Positions 36,426 to 47,090 of a stretch of DNA of 64,000 nucleotides are shown here, piece by piece (the first letter of the stretch is position 1; the number at the start of each line of letters is the position of its first letter). The notes under the pieces are model-generated. The model made no database searches. It had not been told where the DNA came from and saw only the letters and a list, made by a program, of their open reading frames with translations. This DNA comes from Ruania alkalisoli. GTDB taxonomy: Bacteria > Actinomycetota > Actinomycetes > Actinomycetales > Beutenbergiaceae. Made by a program: the position numbers and the translations under genes. The stretch lies in contig NZ_CP063169.1 in assembly GCF_014960965.1 (NCBI RefSeq), forward strand, positions 2,389,581-2,453,580, read 5' to 3'.

Positions 36426-37670
36426 ATGACCGACCAGCCGAATGTCGTCGTCACCGGACTCGGCACCACTAATCCCCTTGGTGGCGACGTCGAGAGCACG
36501 TGGGCCGGAGCCCTCGCGGGCCGGTCCGGGGTCCGCACCCTCACCTACGACTGGGTCAGTCGGTACGACCTGCCCGTGACCTTCGCCGGACAGCTGGCTG
36601 TTCCGGCCGAGGACGTGCTGGCTCGCCCCGAGATGCGGCGGATGGACCCCAGCGCGCAGTTCGCGATGATCGCGGCCCGTGAGGCTTGGGCCGACGCAGG
36701 CGCTCCGGAGATCGACGGCGAACGCCTTGGCACCGTAGTGGCCTCCGGTATTGGCGGCGTCACGACCCTCGTCAACGCATGGGACACCATCAAGGAGAAG
36801 GGTGTCCGGCGCGTCCTTCCGCTGACCGTGCCGATGCTCATGCCCAACTCCCCGGCGGCCTACGTCTCCATCGAGGTCGGCGCGAAGGCCGGTTCCCACA
36901 CCCCTGTCTCGGCCTGCGCCTCCGGCGCGGAGGCCATCGGCTATGCCTTGGAGATGATCCGCACCGGGCGTGCCGACATGGTCGTCGCCGGTGGCACCGA
37001 GGCCGCCACCCATCCACTCCCGATCGCCTCGTTCGCGAAGATGCAGGCGCTGTCCACCCGCAACGACGATCCGGCGGGTGCCTCACGGCCCTACGACGTG
37101 GATCGCGACGGTTTCGTCCTCGGTGAGGGCGCCGCCGTCCTGGTGCTCGAGCGGGAAGACCACGCGCTCGCCCGCGGAGCGACCATCTACGCTCGCATCG
37201 CCGGTGTCGGGATGAGTGCCGACGCCTACGACGTCGCCCCTCCCGACCCCTCCGGTGCCGGTCAGTCGCGTGCGCTGCGCCTGGCGTTGGAGAACGCCGG
37301 GATCACCCCGGCTGACCTGGTGCATGTGAACGCCCACGCCACGTCCACGCCTGCCGGCGATGGCGTCGAGGCTGCGGCGATCCGCGCCACGCTGGGCGAT
37401 GACGCCGACCACATCGCGGTCTCGGCGACGAAGTCGATGACCGGCCACCTCCTCGGTGGTGCCGGCGCACTGGAGTCCTTGTTCACGATCCTCGCCGTGC
37501 GCGACCGCAAGGCGCCGCCGACGATCAACGTGGCCAACCCCGAACCCGGCCTGCCGATCGACCTCGTTCGCGATGCCCCGCGTGACTTGCCGTCCGGGCA
37601 GATCGCCGCGGTGAACAACGCCTTCGGATTCGGCGGGCACAACGTCGCCCTGGTGGTGACGAACGCCTGA
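36426..37670 (+). CDS. fabF: 3-oxoacyl-ACP synthase II
   Basis: 414 residues. Elongating condensing enzyme of type II fatty acid synthesis. Active site: Cys164 (SACASGAEA), His304 (VNAHATSTPAGD) and His341 (KSMTGHLLGGAGALE), ending with the glycine-rich NNAFGFGGHNVALV. GACGGAGACTAGCC precedes the ATG. Last gene of the fasR-fab block, closed by a long palindromic terminator. Confidence 0.97.
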   Translation: MTDQPNVVVTGLGTTNPLGGDVESTWAGALAGRSGVRTLTYDWVSRYDLPVTFAGQLAVPAEDVLARPEMRRMDPSAQFAMIAAREAWADAGAPEIDGERLGTVVASGIGGVTTLVNAWDTIKEKGVRRVLPLTVPMLMPNSPAAYVSIEVGAKAGSHTPVSACASGAEAIGYALEMIRTGRADMVVAGGTEAATHPLPIASFAKMQALSTRNDDPAGASRPYDVDRDGFVLGEGAAVLVLEREDHALARGATIYARIAGVGMSADAYDVAPPDPSGAGQSRALRLALENAGITPADLVHVNAHATSTPAGDGVEAAAIRATLGDDADHIAVSATKSMTGHLLGGAGALESLFTILAVRDRKAPPTINVANPEPGLPIDLVRDAPRDLPSGQIAAVNNAFGFGGHNVALVVTNA

Positions 37671-37685
37671 GTCTGACCGCACGAC

Positions 37686-37728
37686 CATGACGGCGGCCGG
37701 TCACCCTGGGTGACCGGCCGCCGTCATG
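37686..37728. terminator. Perfect 43-base palindromic terminator
   Basis: Two 21-base arms (37686-37706 and 37708-37728) are perfectly complementary around a single T. It lies 16 bases after fabF and 68 bases before the end of the convergent DUF3145 gene, so it can stop transcription from both sides. A one-base centre means the RNA hairpin opens a few inner pairs. Confidence 0.8.
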
Positions 37729-37795
37729 CGTGACGAGTGTTCAGCGACCGGTCAGCTGGCAGCGAGTCACCAGCGATCTCACAGTCAGCCCATAG

Positions 37796-38296
37796 TCAGC
37801 CCACACGGTGCAACCAGCGCACCGGTACGCCCGCGCCCGCGTAGCGGAACGGCTCCAGCTCATCGTCCCAAGCCTGTCCGAGGGCGAGCTCCAGCTCACG
37901 TGACATCCGCGACGGATCACCGACATGCTCCATCGCCGCACGTACCCGGTCCTCGGGGATGACGTTGTTGCCGTGCGCATCGACCTGCGTGTGGAAGATC
38001 CCCAGCTCGGGCGTGTGCGACCACCGGCCACCGTCGACGCCCCGGCTCGGCTCCTCGGTGACCTCATATCGCAGGTGAGTCCACCCACGCAGGGCCGAGG
38101 CCAGACGAGCGGCAGTGCCAGCAGGTCCCATCCAGGACGTCTCGGCCCGGTACATCCCGGGTGCTGCGGGTTGTGCGGCCCAATCGAAGGACGTCTGGCC
38201 CTCCAGCACCGAGCCTGCCGCCCATTCGACATGCGGGCAGAGTGCACGGGGCGCCGAGTGCACGAAAAATACGCCGCGGGTGATCACACCTGACAT
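37796..38296 (-). CDS. DUF3145 protein
   Basis: 166 residues. A conserved actinobacterial family of unknown function that is regularly found just downstream of the fabF operon, as here, which hints at a role near lipid metabolism. Motifs: RGVFFVHSAPRALCPHVEWA at the start, WTHLRYEVTEEPS, LGIFHTQVDAHGNNVIPEDR and WDDELEPFRYAG. The ATG at 38296 has GGAGGG upstream. Soluble, no signal peptide. Confidence 0.9.
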   Translation of the reverse strand: MSGVITRGVFFVHSAPRALCPHVEWAAGSVLEGQTSFDWAAQPAAPGMYRAETSWMGPAGTAARLASALRGWTHLRYEVTEEPSRGVDGGRWSHTPELGIFHTQVDAHGNNVIPEDRVRAAMEHVGDPSRMSRELELALGQAWDDELEPFRYAGAGVPVRWLHRVG

Positions 38297-38436
38297 GCCG
38301 TTCCCTCCTGTGTGTGGTCGAGATGCGTCTTCCCCAACGTCCTCGGCCCTGCACAGTCCTGAACGACTCACGGCTTGCGTGCCCCATCATGCCTCATCAC
38401 CAGCCATTCGTGCACCCCTGAACCGCTTCCGGGGTG

Positions 38437-38922
38437 TCAGAAGCGGAGACGGACCTCCCGCATCGCCTCCCGCCGCACCTCGGCATCGAGCCGGGAGAGG
38501 TAGAGCCGTCCGTCCAGATGGTCGCATTCGTGCTGCAGGCAGCGGGCCATCAGACCCTCCCCCTCGACCCGGACGGGCCGGCCCTCCAGATCGGTACCTT
38601 CGACACGTGCGTAGGTGGCTCGCTGGGTCGGGTAGTACAGCCCGGGTACTGAGAGGCAACCCTCGTCACCACCCTGGATCTCGTCGGAGATCTCGACCAG
38701 CTGCGGGTTCAGCACGTAGCCCAGTTCGCCCTCGACATTCCAGGAGAAGGCGCGCAGGTCGACTCCGATCTGGTTCGCCGCCAGCCCCGCCCGACCGTCC
38801 CGGTCCACGGTCTCCAGCAGATCGGTCACGAGCCCGCGGATCCGGTCGTCGATGCGCTCGATCGGGGCACAGCGAGTGCGCAGCACGGGATCCCCGACCA
38901 CGCGGATGTCACGAATGGCCAT
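38437..38922 (-). CDS. def: Peptide deformylase
   Basis: 161 residues. Removes the formyl group from new proteins. The three family motifs are complete: GLAANQIG (46-53), EGCLSVP with metal ligand Cys89, and QHECDHLDG with His131, Glu132 and His135. The ATG at 38922 is the start that gives the family N-terminus [14 protein letters not shown]. fmt is not adjacent. Confidence 0.95.
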   Translation of the reverse strand: MAIRDIRVVGDPVLRTRCAPIERIDDRIRGLVTDLLETVDRDGRAGLAANQIGVDLRAFSWNVEGELGYVLNPQLVEISDEIQGGDEGCLSVPGLYYPTQRATYARVEGTDLEGRPVRVEGEGLMARCLQHECDHLDGRLYLSRLDAEVRREAMREVRLRF

Positions 38923-39021
38923 GGCGCACCATCCTGCCACGAGCGGGCCGCCACCTCATCGATCACGCGGGCGAGCTGATCCGCGTGGGCGCGTCACCAA
39001 GGTCGCGCCCACGCGTGCGCG

Positions 39022-40599
39022 TCAGAAGTCAGCTAGGTCCCAGGCATAGGTGGGGACCTCGCCGGTGAAATCAAGCCACGGTTCCCACAAGATGCCGCCC
39101 GGCTCGCGCGGGGCATCCATCAGAGCCCAGCCCGTGTAGGTCTCCCCCGGGCTCATGTCCGAGGGTGCCTGCTGTGACTCGTCCAGACAGAACAGCCCCG
39201 CGAAAGCGCTGATATCGGCCATCTTGTTGCCTCCGGTGTCGAGGAGGCCGAGCTCGAAGGTGCTGAAACTCCAGGTGCCCTCCGAGTAGTCCGCAAGCTC
39301 GGGCAGTGTGGTGAACTCGAACTCCATCGCCACGTACTCACCCTCGGCCTCGGCGCAGATGAAGGAATTCGGATCCGGCTGCCAGTTGCGTTCCACCTGC
39401 AGCAGCCGGACCTCCACGATCGGCGTGCCATCGTCAGTGACGATCGCGGGGTCGGACGGGCTCAGTACCTCGTAGTCACCGGTCAGAGCGCCGGATCCAC
39501 CGCCATCGTCGGTGGGCTCCTGTGTCGGCTCTTCGGTCGGCTCATCGGTGGTGGGCTCGTCCGTGGGCTCGCTGGTGGTCGGATCATCGGTCGGTTCGCT
39601 CGTACTGGTCGGTTCGACCACAGGCTCCGGCTCGTCCTCGCCCCCGAAGATCAGGCTCAGTGCCAGCGCGATTCCGCCGATCACGACGACGGCGATCAGC
39701 ACGACGACACCGATGATCAGACCCGTACGGCTCTTCTTCTGGCCAGGTCCGCCGGGCGGCGGCCCGCCAGGCCCCGGTGCTGCACTACCAGCGGGCCCCT
39801 GACCCCACGGCCCACTACTGCCGGGAGCGGGCGCAGCGGCGTAGGACGCGGTGTACGGCCGGGCCGCGCCATCGGCCGGTGCGTACTGCCCGGGCACCGG
39901 CGCCTGAGGCTGACTCGGGTCGAATCCGCTCGGACCTGGCTGGGAGGAACTGCTGAACTGACCGGAACTGTGCGCGTGCGCCTGCTGCCCGAACTGCCCC
40001 TGCGGGTATGGCTGCGCAGCGCCACCCTGGCCCGGAGCGAATCCCTCGTGACCGGCACCAGTGACTGAGTCGGGCGCGCCCGTGCTGCCGGCCTGGCCTG
40101 GCGTGCCGGCGCCACCGAGGTAGCCCGGCACGCCGGACTGGGGTGCCGACGCCGGGAACTGTTCCGTCGGCTGGGCCAGTTGTTCGGTCGGCTGGGCCAA
40201 CTGCTCGGTGTGCTGCTCAGCGGGCGGTCCGGCGACGGGATCAGTTTCCGAGGTGAGCCCCGCATCGGCTTCCGCTCGACCGTCCTCCTCGGGCACCGAT
40301 GCGCTGTCGCCCTCCACCGGCTGCGGCTCGGCCGGCTGGGTCTGTGTCGGCTGCGGCTCGGCCGGCGCAAAGGGCGACGGGGCGGAAGCCTGCGGCACCG
40401 GCGGGTGCTGCGCTCCCCCGGGCGCAGGTGCTTCGGTGCCACCAGCGTCAACGGGAGCGGAAGGGACGCCGTCGGGAACCCAGAACTGCCAGCCCTGCGG
40501 AGCAGGCGGCCAGGTCGGGTCGGGTTGCCAACCCTCGGGCGGCTCCCATCCCGGCGGCGGCGTCGGCCACCCGGGTGGCGGGTTGAATCGGTGTCCCAT
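39022..40599 (-). CDS. Proline-rich membrane-anchored protein, extracytoplasmic C-terminal domain
   Basis: 525 residues. Order of parts: a Pro/Trp-rich start (PPPGWEPPEGWQPDPTWPP), about 230 residues of Gln/Pro/Gly/Ala-rich low-complexity sequence, one membrane helix (GLIIGVVVLIAVVVIGGIALALSLIFG, near 290-315), an acidic Thr/Pro/Glu linker of repeated EPTDDPTTSEPTDE-like units, and a globular C-terminal domain of about 150 residues of the DUF4352-like type, containing two cysteines. The topology suggests that the linker and domain face outside. The same architecture recurs in the gene at 49458. The function is unknown; probably surface sensing or cell envelope. Confidence 0.75.
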   Translation of the reverse strand: MGHRFNPPPGWPTPPPGWEPPEGWQPDPTWPPAPQGWQFWVPDGVPSAPVDAGGTEAPAPGGAQHPPVPQASAPSPFAPAEPQPTQTQPAEPQPVEGDSASVPEEDGRAEADAGLTSETDPVAGPPAEQHTEQLAQPTEQLAQPTEQFPASAPQSGVPGYLGGAGTPGQAGSTGAPDSVTGAGHEGFAPGQGGAAQPYPQGQFGQQAHAHSSGQFSSSSQPGPSGFDPSQPQAPVPGQYAPADGAARPYTASYAAAPAPGSSGPWGQGPAGSAAPGPGGPPPGGPGQKKSRTGLIIGVVVLIAVVVIGGIALALSLIFGGEDEPEPVVEPTSTSEPTDDPTTSEPTDEPTTDEPTEEPTQEPTDDGGGSGALTGDYEVLSPSDPAIVTDDGTPIVEVRLLQVERNWQPDPNSFICAEAEGEYVAMEFEFTTLPELADYSEGTWSFSTFELGLLDTGGNKMADISAFAGLFCLDESQQAPSDMSPGETYTGWALMDAPREPGGILWEPWLDFTGEVPTYAWDLADF

Positions 40600-40737
40600 T
40601 GCGGCTCCCTGGTCAGTTCCCTCGGACAGCGATCATCGTAGAGAACAACCGGCCCGGGCGCTGCCCCCGCCCATGGACAGGACTGCCCACCCGGCCCGGT
40701 GACCGGGCGGGCCATCCCACGACAGCCCGCCTGCCCG

Positions 40738-42276
40738 TCAGTCGACGGTGACGCTCACGGTCACGAAGGAATGCGCCGGCAACTCCACGTGCAGACCGCC
40801 CTCGTCGACTCGCAGTCCCTCGTGCACCTGCGGCGCGACCGCGGCAGGCGCCTCGGGCGTGTTGTGCTCGGCCAGGTTCGGTGCGGTCAAGATTCGGCTC
40901 TCGACGCCGCTCACCGTGCACCCGCGCAGATCGAGGTGAACCGCAGCAGGCTCGACAGCGTCCAAGTTCGACAGTGAGACGAGCACCTTCCCGTCCTTCC
41001 GGCTGGCCGAGACCGAGACCGTCGCCAGGGTCTCCTCGTTCACCGCACGCTGCGGCAGACCGCCCGGAACGTCGACGCGGAGGCTCTGAGCATCCTGATG
41101 ACCGGCGTTCATCTCGAACACGTGATAGGTCGGCGTGAGGACCAGAGCCCCCGAATCCGGATCGGTGAGGATCATCGCCTGGAGCACGTTCACCGTCTGG
41201 GCGATGTTCGCCATGACGAGGCGGTCGGCGTGCCGGTGGAAGATGTCGAAGTGGGTGCTCGCCACCAGCGCGTCACGCATGGTGTTCTGCTGGTACAGGA
41301 ATCCCGGATTGGTGCCCGGTTCCACGTTCCACCACGTGCCCCACTCGTCGAGGACGAGACCGACCTTCTTCTCCGGGTCGTAGTTGTCCATCACCGTGGA
41401 GTGCCCGCGCAGCAGGCGATCGGTGTGGGCTGCCTTGACCATGGTGGCGTAGTAGTCGTCCTCGGTGAACTCGGTGGAGCTGCCCTTGTCCGCCCAGGTC
41501 CCGGCGATCGTGTAGTAGTGCACCGAGATCGCCTGGTAGATCCCGCGCGGGTCACGTCCGCATCCACCGAGCTCGTTGAGCGCCTTCATGAGGGTCTCGG
41601 TCCAGACGTAGTCGTCTGAGTTCGCCCCGGCCGCGATCCGGTAGAGGGTGTTCTCACCGTGGTCGCGGCAGTAGGTCGCGTACCGTCGCGCCTCCTCCGC
41701 ATAGTGCTGGGCGGACATATTGCCACCGCACCCCCAGGCCTCGTTCCCGATACCCCAGAACGGCACCCTCCACGGCTCCTGGCGCCCGTTCTGCTTGCGC
41801 AGCCGCACCATGGGTGAATCGCCCTCCCGTGTGAGGTACTCCACCCAGTCGGCCATCTCGCGCACCGTGCCCGAGCCGACGTTGCCGTTGATATATGGCT
41901 CAGCGCCCAGCATCTCGCACAGGTCCATGAACTCGTGGGTGCCGAAGTGGTTGTTCTCCTCGACGTTGCCCCAGTGAGTGTTGACCATGGCTGGGCGTTC
42001 GACCTTCGGGCCGATCCCGTCCATCCAGTGGTACTCGTCGGCGAAGCACCCCCCGGGCCAGCGCAAGTTCGGGATCTTCAGCGCCCGAAGGGCCTCGACG
42101 ACGTCCGTACGGATACCGCGTTCGTTCGGGATGTCGCTGTCTGGACCGACGTAGAAGCCGCCGTAGATGCAGCGGCCCAGGTGTTCAGCAAAGTGCCCGT
42201 ACACGTGGCGGCTGATCACCGGGCCTGGGACGTCGGCGTTGATGATGGCGCGCGTGGCAGCGACCTCGGTGGTCAT
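40738..42276 (-). CDS. Intracellular alpha-L-arabinofuranosidase, GH51
   Basis: 512 residues. Releases arabinose from short arabino-oligosaccharides. The acid/base Glu179 ([13 protein letters not shown]) and nucleophile Glu311 (VLDEWGTWW) are in place, and [13 protein letters not shown] is typical of GH51. There is no signal peptide, so the substrate must be imported; no transporter is adjacent. The ATG at 42276 is preceded by TGGAG. A LacI-like operator overlaps the likely transcription start (42311-42330), so it should be induced by its sugar. Confidence 0.93.
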   Translation of the reverse strand: MTTEVAATRAIINADVPGPVISRHVYGHFAEHLGRCIYGGFYVGPDSDIPNERGIRTDVVEALRALKIPNLRWPGGCFADEYHWMDGIGPKVERPAMVNTHWGNVEENNHFGTHEFMDLCEMLGAEPYINGNVGSGTVREMADWVEYLTREGDSPMVRLRKQNGRQEPWRVPFWGIGNEAWGCGGNMSAQHYAEEARRYATYCRDHGENTLYRIAAGANSDDYVWTETLMKALNELGGCGRDPRGIYQAISVHYYTIAGTWADKGSSTEFTEDDYYATMVKAAHTDRLLRGHSTVMDNYDPEKKVGLVLDEWGTWWNVEPGTNPGFLYQQNTMRDALVASTHFDIFHRHADRLVMANIAQTVNVLQAMILTDPDSGALVLTPTYHVFEMNAGHQDAQSLRVDVPGGLPQRAVNEETLATVSVSASRKDGKVLVSLSNLDAVEPAAVHLDLRGCTVSGVESRILTAPNLAEHNTPEAPAAVAPQVHEGLRVDEGGLHVELPAHSFVTVSVTVD

Positions 42277-42310
42277 GGGAGGACTCCAGTGTGCTCGAGG
42301 ATGGCGACGT

Positions 42311-42330
42311 TGTAACGTTATTACAGCGTA
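42311..42330 (-). promoter_or_regulatory. LacI-like operator and -10 box of the arabinofuranosidase gene
   Basis: TGTAACGTTATTACA (42311-42325) has TGTAA/TTACA arms and a central ACGTTA, close to the CG-centred operators of LacI-family repressors. On the minus strand TACGCT (42330-42325) is the -10 box directly before it, so a bound repressor would cover the transcription start. The regulator gene is not in the window. Confidence 0.6.
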
Positions 42331-42370
42331 GTCGCGAGACCGCCACCTCACCAGCACCACACGCCTGCGC

Positions 42371-45300
42371 CTACATCGCGCGGCGGTACTGCCCTCCGAC
42401 CTCGTACAGGGCATGGGTGATCTGACCGAGTGTGTGTGACCCGACGGCACGGAGCAGTTCAGCGAATACGTTCCCGTCGGTGCGTGCGACCTGCTGCAGA
42501 CGGAGCAGCGCGTCCGGATCGGTGGGGTTGCGCGCCTCCTGCCAGCGTCGCACGGACTCCACCTGCGCATCCTTCTCTGGCTCACCGGCACGCACCAGCA
42601 TCGCCTCGCCACCGCGTTGCGTCTCGCCCGGGGGCCGGAAGGTGTTGACCCCCACGATGGGGAGCGAGCCATCATGTTTGCCCTGCTCGTAGCGCATCGA
42701 CTCGTCCTGGATGCGCCCACGCTGATACCCGGTCTCCATCGCGGCCAGCACTCCCCCGCGCCTGCTGATGGCGTCGAACTCCTCGTACACGGCCGCCTCG
42801 ACGAGGTCGGTCAGCTCAGTCATCACGAAACTCCCCTGCCACGGATTCTCGCACCGGCTCAACCCCAGTTCCTGCTGCAGGATCAGCTGGATCGCCACCG
42901 CGCGTCGCACGCTCTCCTCGGTTGGCGTCGTCACAGCCTCGTCGTAGGCATTGGTGTGCAGACTGTTGCAGGCATCGAACTGCGCGTACAACGCCTGCAA
43001 CGTGGTCCGGATGTCGTTGAACTCCACCTCCTGGGCGTGCAGCGAACGTCCGGAGGTCTGGATGTGGTACTTCAGCAGCTGCGAACGCGGCGAAGCCCCG
43101 TACCGGTCCCGCAAGGCACGCGCCCAAATCCGGCGGGCCACCCGCCCGATCACCGCGTACTCGGGGTCCATGCCGTTGGAGAAGAAGAACGACAGGTGCG
43201 GGGCGACGTCGTCGACCTTCAAGCCCCGGGCGAGGTAGTACTCCAGCAGGGTGAATCCGTTGGCTAGCGTGAACGCGAGCTGGGTCACCGGGTTCGCCCC
43301 CGCCTCGGCGATGTGATACCCGGACACCGACACCGTGTAGAAGTTGCGCACCCCCTCGGTCACCGCGAACTCCTGCACATCGCCCATCATCCGCAGCGCG
43401 AAGTCGATACCGAAGATGCAGGTGTTCTGCGCCTGGTCCTCCTTCAGGATGTCCGCCTGCACCGTGCCACGGACGGTCGCCAGCGTCTCGGACCGGATCC
43501 TGCGATACGTCTCGGCTTCGACCAGGTCGGCTCCGTCCACCCCCAGCAACCCGAGGCCGAGTCCATCGTGCCCGGCCGGCAGCTCGTCCCGGTAGCGCGG
43601 CGCCTGCGCGCCGAGCATGGCAGCGATCCGGGCCTGGGCTGCCTCCCATCGCCCGGGATCGGCGCGCAGGTACTTCTCCACCTGCTGATCGATCGCGGTG
43701 CGGAAGAACATCGCGAGGATGGTCGGAGCCGGTCCGTTGATCGTCATCGACACCGACGTCCCCGGCGCGCACAGATCGAATCCGGAGTACAGCCGTTTCA
43801 TGTCGTCCAGCGTCGGCACGCTCACTCCGGAGTTGCCCACCTTGCCGTAGATGTCCGGCCGCGTCGCCGGATCCTCGCCGTAGAGGGTGACCGAGTCGAA
43901 CGCCGTCGACAGCCGTGCGACCTCCTCACCGCGACGGAGGTAGTGGAACCTGCGGTTGGTCTGCTCCGGGGTTCCCTCCCCGGCGAACATGCGCGTCGGA
44001 TGCTCCTCGGTGCGCCGGTATGGATAGACCCCCGCGGTGTAGGGGAACGCTCCGGGGGTGTTCTCCGTGTGCAGGAAACGCAGCAGGTCACCGGCGCTGT
44101 CGAAGTGCGGTGCAGCCACCCGCGGCACCGGCGTGCCGCTGAGGGTGGCCGTCCGATTCTCGACGGCGATCTCCCGTCCGCGCACGCGGTAGCGCCCCGT
44201 AGCAGCCGTCAGGGAGCTTGCCCGTTCGGGCCATCGCCGTAGCAGGTCCAGTGAATCATCGCTCAGCTCGTCGAGTGCCTGCTGGTACGCCGCGCGCAGT
44301 TGCTCGTGAGTGCTGTCGGCACCGGGATCGGCAGTTCCGGCGAAGGGGTACCAGAGCTCGGGGAGTTCGCTGTCCTCCACGGCCGCGAGGGCCCGGTGCA
44401 GTGCCTGCACCCGGTCCGCACTCCGGCATTCGTCGTCGATGCGGGATCGGGTGTCGAGCGCGTGCTCAGCGATCTCGGCCAGGTACCGGCTCCGGTCTGC
44501 TGGGATGATCCCGTCAGCCCCGACCACCAAAGCATCGGCTGCGGGCCCACCAGCCGCGTGGGGATCTGCGCGAGGCTGGGCGGGCGGTTGTGCCGCCCAG
44601 CGCCCGCCGAGTCGTGCACACAGAGCCTCGAAGGCGGCGTCCACACCCGGGTCCCGGAATCGGCTGGCGACCGTGGGGTACACCGGGATCTCGGCGTCCG
44701 TCAGGTCGAAGGCGAGCCGGTTGCGCCGCCACTGCTTGCGCACGTCCCGCAGCGCATCCTCTGCTCCTCGCCGGTCGGCCTTGTTGAGGATCACCAGGTC
44801 CGCGAGGTCGAGCATCTCGATCTTCTCGAGCTGGCTGGCCGCGCCGTAGTCGCTGGTCATGACGTAGACCGGAACGTCCACCAGGCCGGCCACCGAACCA
44901 TCCGATTGGCCGATTCCAGCGGTCTCCACCAGCACCAGATCGAAGCCGATGGCTTGCAGTGCCCGGATGCTGCTCCCGACGACGGCGCTGAGAGAGGCGT
45001 CACGGCGCCGGGTGGCGAGCGAGCGGACGAAGACGCGCTCCGAGCCCGCACTGTTCAGCCGGATCCTGTCACCCAGGAGCGCTCCTCCGGTTCGGCGGCG
45101 GGTCGGATCGACGGCGAGGACGGCGATCCGATGCTGAACGTCGCGGTCGAGGAAACGGAGCAGGAACTCATCGATCACCGAGGACTTCCCAGCGCCGCCG
45201 GTGCCGGTCACCCCGACCACCGGAGCCAGCCCTGCGCTCCGGTCAGCGGACTGGAGAAGGTGAGAGACGCCGTCATCGGCTGCACTGCCGTTCCCGGGCG

Positions 45301-45883
45301 CAGGGCCGTTCTGGACTGCAGGGCCGTTCTCGATCGCGCTGAGCAGGCGGGCTACGGCCTGCTCATCCTCGGGCGCCGGCAGACGGGTCGGTATGGCTGG
45401 GTCCTGCCGCCTCGCCTTCGCGCGCTCGAGTAGGTCCTCGATCATGCCGTCGAGGCCGAGTTCGAGGGCGTCGTCGGGGTGATAGATCCGTTCGACCCCC
45501 GCGCGTTGCAGGGTCGCCATCTCCTCGGTGGTGATGGTGCCACCACCACCCCCGAAGATGCTGATATGCCCGGCCCCGTGGCTGGCCAGGCTCTGCACGA
45601 GGTAGGTGAAGTACTCCATGTGGCCGCCCTGGTAGGACGAGACAGCCACGCCGTCCGCCCTTTCCTGCACCGCCGCGCGCACGACTTCCACCACGGAACG
45701 GTTGTGCCCGAGGTGGATGACCTCGGCGCCACGATCCTGCAGAAGGCGTCGGATAAGGGTGATCGCGGCGTCGTGCCCGTCGAAGATGCTGGCGGCTGTG
45801 ACGAAGCGCAGCGGCCGCTCGGCAACCGAATCCTGCGACGTGGCCATCGCCCGGGAGTCGTCCATCACCTGGGGTTCTGACAT
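42371..45883 (-). CDS. icmF: Fused isobutyryl-CoA mutase IcmF
   Basis: 1170 residues. Adenosylcobalamin enzyme that interconverts isobutyryl-CoA and n-butyryl-CoA and carries its own G-protein chaperone. Domain order matches IcmF: B12-binding domain at the N-terminus with [16 protein letters not shown] (cobalt-ligand His) and SSYQGGH; a MeaB-like GTPase with P-loop [14 protein letters not shown] and ILNKADRRG; then the mutase barrel with [20 protein letters not shown] and the C-terminal helical part. The ATG at 45883 has AAGGAGGG upstream. It links valine catabolism to straight-chain acyl-CoA pools. Divergent from pfkA. Confidence 0.94.
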   Translation of the reverse strand: MSEPQVMDDSRAMATSQDSVAERPLRFVTAASIFDGHDAAITLIRRLLQDRGAEVIHLGHNRSVVEVVRAAVQERADGVAVSSYQGGHMEYFTYLVQSLASHGAGHISIFGGGGGTITTEEMATLQRAGVERIYHPDDALELGLDGMIEDLLERAKARRQDPAIPTRLPAPEDEQAVARLLSAIENGPAVQNGPAPGNGSAADDGVSHLLQSADRSAGLAPVVGVTGTGGAGKSSVIDEFLLRFLDRDVQHRIAVLAVDPTRRRTGGALLGDRIRLNSAGSERVFVRSLATRRRDASLSAVVGSSIRALQAIGFDLVLVETAGIGQSDGSVAGLVDVPVYVMTSDYGAASQLEKIEMLDLADLVILNKADRRGAEDALRDVRKQWRRNRLAFDLTDAEIPVYPTVASRFRDPGVDAAFEALCARLGGRWAAQPPAQPRADPHAAGGPAADALVVGADGIIPADRSRYLAEIAEHALDTRSRIDDECRSADRVQALHRALAAVEDSELPELWYPFAGTADPGADSTHEQLRAAYQQALDELSDDSLDLLRRWPERASSLTAATGRYRVRGREIAVENRTATLSGTPVPRVAAPHFDSAGDLLRFLHTENTPGAFPYTAGVYPYRRTEEHPTRMFAGEGTPEQTNRRFHYLRRGEEVARLSTAFDSVTLYGEDPATRPDIYGKVGNSGVSVPTLDDMKRLYSGFDLCAPGTSVSMTINGPAPTILAMFFRTAIDQQVEKYLRADPGRWEAAQARIAAMLGAQAPRYRDELPAGHDGLGLGLLGVDGADLVEAETYRRIRSETLATVRGTVQADILKEDQAQNTCIFGIDFALRMMGDVQEFAVTEGVRNFYTVSVSGYHIAEAGANPVTQLAFTLANGFTLLEYYLARGLKVDDVAPHLSFFFSNGMDPEYAVIGRVARRIWARALRDRYGASPRSQLLKYHIQTSGRSLHAQEVEFNDIRTTLQALYAQFDACNSLHTNAYDEAVTTPTEESVRRAVAIQLILQQELGLSRCENPWQGSFVMTELTDLVEAAVYEEFDAISRRGGVLAAMETGYQRGRIQDESMRYEQGKHDGSLPIVGVNTFRPPGETQRGGEAMLVRAGEPEKDAQVESVRRWQEARNPTDPDALLRLQQVARTDGNVFAELLRAVGSHTLGQITHALYEVGGQYRRAM

Positions 45884-46026
45884 GGCACCCTCCTTCGCCC
45901 GGGCGCCCTCGCACCGGACTCCTCGATCGTAGGCCGCGGTTGCGCCATCTGCCCGACATACCGGCGACACTCTCCCGTCACCGACATGCCCCTACGCTGA
46001 CAGGGACATCCAGCCAGGAGGTGGAC

Positions 46027-47058
46027 ATGAAGATCGGCATCCTGACCAGCGGCGGTGACTGCCCGGGCCTGAACGCGGTGATCCGCGGCGCGGTGCTGCA
46101 TGGGGTCAAGACCCATCACGACACCTTTGTCGGATTCCGGCACGGATGGAAAGGCGTCCTGACCAACGACGCCATCGCGCTGGATCGCACCGATGTGCGC
46201 GGCTTGGCTGGAGAGGGTGGCACGATCCTCGGCTCGTCCCGGACCAATCCGCTCGACGGCCCAGACGCGGGGGTGGCGACCGTGGCGACCACGCTGCAAC
46301 GCCGCGAGCTCGACGCATTGGTGGTGATCGGCGGCGAAGGCAGCCTGGCTGGTGCCAAGCGCCTCGCCGATGAAGGACTGCCGATCGTCGGCGTCCCGAA
46401 AACGATCGACAACGATCTGCGGGGCACCGACTACACCTTCGGTTTCGACACCGCGGTCTCGATCGCTACGGACGCGATGGATCGGCTGCGCACCACTGGC
46501 GAGTCCCATCACCGCTGCATGGTCGCCGAGGTGATGGGGCGGCACGTCGGCTGGATCGCCTTGCACTCCGGTGTGGCCGTCGGGGCCCACGCCGTCCTCA
46601 TACCCGAGCAGCGTGTCGGCATGCCGGAGGTCTGCGCATGGGTGCAGGACGTGCACGAGCGCGGCCGGTCCCCGCTGGTGGTCGTCGCCGAAGGATTCAT
46701 CCCGGCCGAACGAGAAGACGTCCTCGCGGAGAACGGGACCGACGCCGCTGGACGGCCCCGGCTCGGCGGCGTGGGTGCCCTCGTGACCGCCGAGATCGAG
46801 CAGCGCACCGGGATCGAGACCCGGAACACGATCCTCGGGCACGTGCAACGCGGTGGAAATCCCACCGGCTTCGACCGCGTGCTCGCCACCCGGTTCGGGA
46901 TGGCCGCGGTGGATCTCGTGCACGAGAGCCGCTGGGGTCAGATGGTCTCGATCCGCGGAACAGAGATCGAACGCGTCGATCTGAGCGAGGCCCTCGCCGG
47001 ACTCAAGACCGTGCCGCAGCACCGATGGGACGAGGCCCGGGCGCTGTTCGGGCGGTGA
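46027..47058 (+). CDS. pfkA: 6-phosphofructokinase, actinobacterial type
   Basis: 343 residues. Phosphorylates fructose-6-phosphate. Motifs: LTSGGDCPGLNA (7-16), VVIGGEGSLAGA, GVPKTIDND and MGRHVGW. At the donor-selecting positions it has Gly105 (Escherichia coli 104) and Lys125 (124). Gly at the first predicts ATP rather than pyrophosphate, and the G/K pair is the actinobacterial clade; Glu104 replaces the usual Asp of GGDGS. CAGGAGGTG precedes the ATG and a -10-like TACGCT is at 45993-45998. It is followed by a tandem repeat and hairpins. Confidence 0.94.
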   Translation: MKIGILTSGGDCPGLNAVIRGAVLHGVKTHHDTFVGFRHGWKGVLTNDAIALDRTDVRGLAGEGGTILGSSRTNPLDGPDAGVATVATTLQRRELDALVVIGGEGSLAGAKRLADEGLPIVGVPKTIDNDLRGTDYTFGFDTAVSIATDAMDRLRTTGESHHRCMVAEVMGRHVGWIALHSGVAVGAHAVLIPEQRVGMPEVCAWVQDVHERGRSPLVVVAEGFIPAEREDVLAENGTDAAGRPRLGGVGALVTAEIEQRTGIETRNTILGHVQRGGNPTGFDRVLATRFGMAAVDLVHESRWGQMVSIRGTEIERVDLSEALAGLKTVPQHRWDEARALFGR

Positions 47059-47090
47059 TGGGCGTCTGGTGACGCGCCCCGGCCGCGCCA

